Source of the DNA: Bryoerythrophyllum caledonicum | Lineage: Eukaryota > Streptophyta > Bryopsida > Pottiales > Pottiaceae | Length of the DNA: 64,000 nt | Assembly (NCBI GenBank): GCA_963971425.1 | Contig: OZ020525.1 | Span: forward strand, 17,242,187 to 17,306,186 | Direction: 5' to 3' | Shown: positions 62,703 to 64,000 of the stretch, piece after piece | Layout: every line of letters begins with the position of its first letter | Position numbering within the stretch: position 1 is the stretch's first letter | Translations under genes and position numbers: made by a program | Notes under the pieces: generated by a model | The model's input: the letters and a program-made list of their open reading frames with translations, nothing else | Databases searched by the model: none | Told to the model about the DNA's origin: nothing

Positions 62703-64000
62703 AAGCCCCAAAAGGATTAATAGGAAAGTCTTCAAAAATAGTGCAAACCTACCCCTAGATTGCATATTGGACCAAAACAACAATTTTTTAACTAGCTTGG
62801 AGGATATTGCAAACAAAATTCACTTTCAACAATCCATAAACAATAGACCAACTACCCCCCATGTCATTACCAACCGCATCATACGCCCACATGCACATGC
62901 GGAGTACGACAATATCCGTAGCATGATTTAGATGAATTTACCGTAAACAAAAGAAGAGAACCTACCATCCTACTTCATACCTACTACAATAGAGGCACAT
63001 ATGACAATTTGGGAAACAACAAAGTCCATGGTCCAGACCACAGACCTAACTCAAGTTTAAAAAACATGCCCCCAAGATTTCACAACCTCCTATCGTCATT
63101 CTTCTCTCATTGTTACAAAAAAAAATCTATACCCACCTCTTGGAAAACAAGCCTAACAATTCAGCTCTACCAAAAAGGCAATCCATCTATATTACTCAAT
63201 CATTGACCCATAGCTCTAGCTAATATCATTTATAAATTATACACTAGCACAATGACATCTATACTGTCAGCTTAAGGTGAAAAACATCAAATATTACATG
63301 ATAGCCAAGAAGGGTTTAGAGCCGAGCAAAGTACCACCCGGAAACTCCAAATCCGTAAATCTTGTCCCGTCATTAAAATGGAAATTACAAATCCAAATAA
63401 CTACTACAAAAGTCATTAAACAATGTAAAGAATTGACGATGTGTCCAACCACAATGCAACAAAAAGTAATCAATACCGTCATAAGGCCAGGAATTTCATA
63501 TAGTTTTTATGCCGTCCCGTACTTGATGCCCACCATTGACAAACTTGACCAAAAAATCATAGCCATATAAAAGAAGGTATGTGGACTTCCCAAATTACAC
63601 TCAATATCGTTACACAACTTCTCCACAATTTATTTGGATTAGGAGCATTCTCTCTAAAAAATGCCTATCTTTGTTGCATTGGGGAACAACTTCAAAACGC
63701 CCTTAACGACAAGAGAAGACTCGGTAAAATTTACAAAGGACTTTTCCGCCACATTCTCTCTAAATATGGGAGTGCTAAAAAACTCCAACGGCTTAGAAAA
63801 TCCGATTGCATGCGGTCACCTATTACATGCAGACTCTTTTTACTCAAATTTGAAGGCCAAACATTTCTAAAAAGTACACTCCAAGATTTTCTACTGGGCC
63901 CCACGCCACTAGAACAAAGTTGGTTAAAAAATCTATAACCTCCCTAGGCTCAACCGACAATTATCCTCTCAACTATTACAAAAACTATTCTCTGTAAACA
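62703..64000 (+). mobile_element. second LINE copy, 5'-truncated and internally deleted
   Basis: Homology to the first copy starts at CCCCAAAA...ATTAATAG (62703 against about 57483). It keeps the front of the reverse transcriptase (ENKVHGPDHRPNSSLKNM-like at 63009), then jumps at about 63347 from the equivalent of 58146 to that of about 58763, a loss of about 617 bases that includes the YADD box. It then follows the thumb and C-terminal region (63360-63938) with a TAA at 63568 and a TAA at 63936, and runs off the window. It cannot encode an active enzyme. Confidence 0.8.

Overview
This is mostly nuclear DNA of a streptophyte (a land plant or charophyte alga; the sequence does not settle which), and nearly all of it is decayed mobile DNA. 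The eukaryotic assignment rests on GT-AG introns, TATA boxes, a Ty3/gypsy LTR retrotransposon of plant type, a hAT transposase gene, a MULE-like transposase gene and two LINE copies. Embedded in it is an 8 kb bacterial block (about 3367-11240) with intron-free, high-GC, tightly packed genes. It sits next to a run of exactly 200 Ns and has abrupt edges, so it is best read as an assembly chimera or contamination with sphingomonad-type DNA, not as transferred genes.

Layout. 1-2695: non-coding and C-rich sequence ending in a possible F-box fragment. 2696-2895: gap. 2923-3366: an unrecognised ORF. 3367-10760: coniferyl-aldehyde dehydrogenase-like gene, small exported protein, prepilin peptidase, small membrane protein, thiolase, TonB-dependent receptor and a truncated gene. 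10764-11127: C-terminal piece of a PduO-type adenosyltransferase, apparently from a different bacterial source. 11254-17770: three units of one plant gene family, each behind an array of GC-rich motifs spaced 20-21 bp and a TATA box. 18331-21728: hAT-type transposase gene with the same promoter layout, split by a 163-bp MITE. 21958-22330: the largest GC-rich array. 22540-26483 (minus): decayed MULE-like gene with GCM-like and SWIM zinc-finger motifs. 29168-44131: a nearly complete, young 15-kb Ty3/gypsy element whose 899-bp LTRs differ at four positions. 44324-49512: a spliced gene with a ParB-like motif in its damaged first half and a beta-class DNA-methyltransferase-like second half that splices cleanly. 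49513-53500: little content except a 75-bp tandem repeat. 53521-62700: a decayed LINE with a 2A-like motif, APE endonuclease, reverse transcriptase, RNase H and a C-terminal R2-like restriction-type endonuclease signature. 62703-64000: a second, internally deleted copy.

The most unusual items are the LINE that appears to carry two endonuclease types, the ParB/methyltransferase-like intron-containing gene, and the phased promoter arrays shared by four neighbouring genes. Nearly every eukaryotic gene other than gag-pol carries in-frame stops or frameshifts, so the region looks like silenced, decaying mobile DNA.
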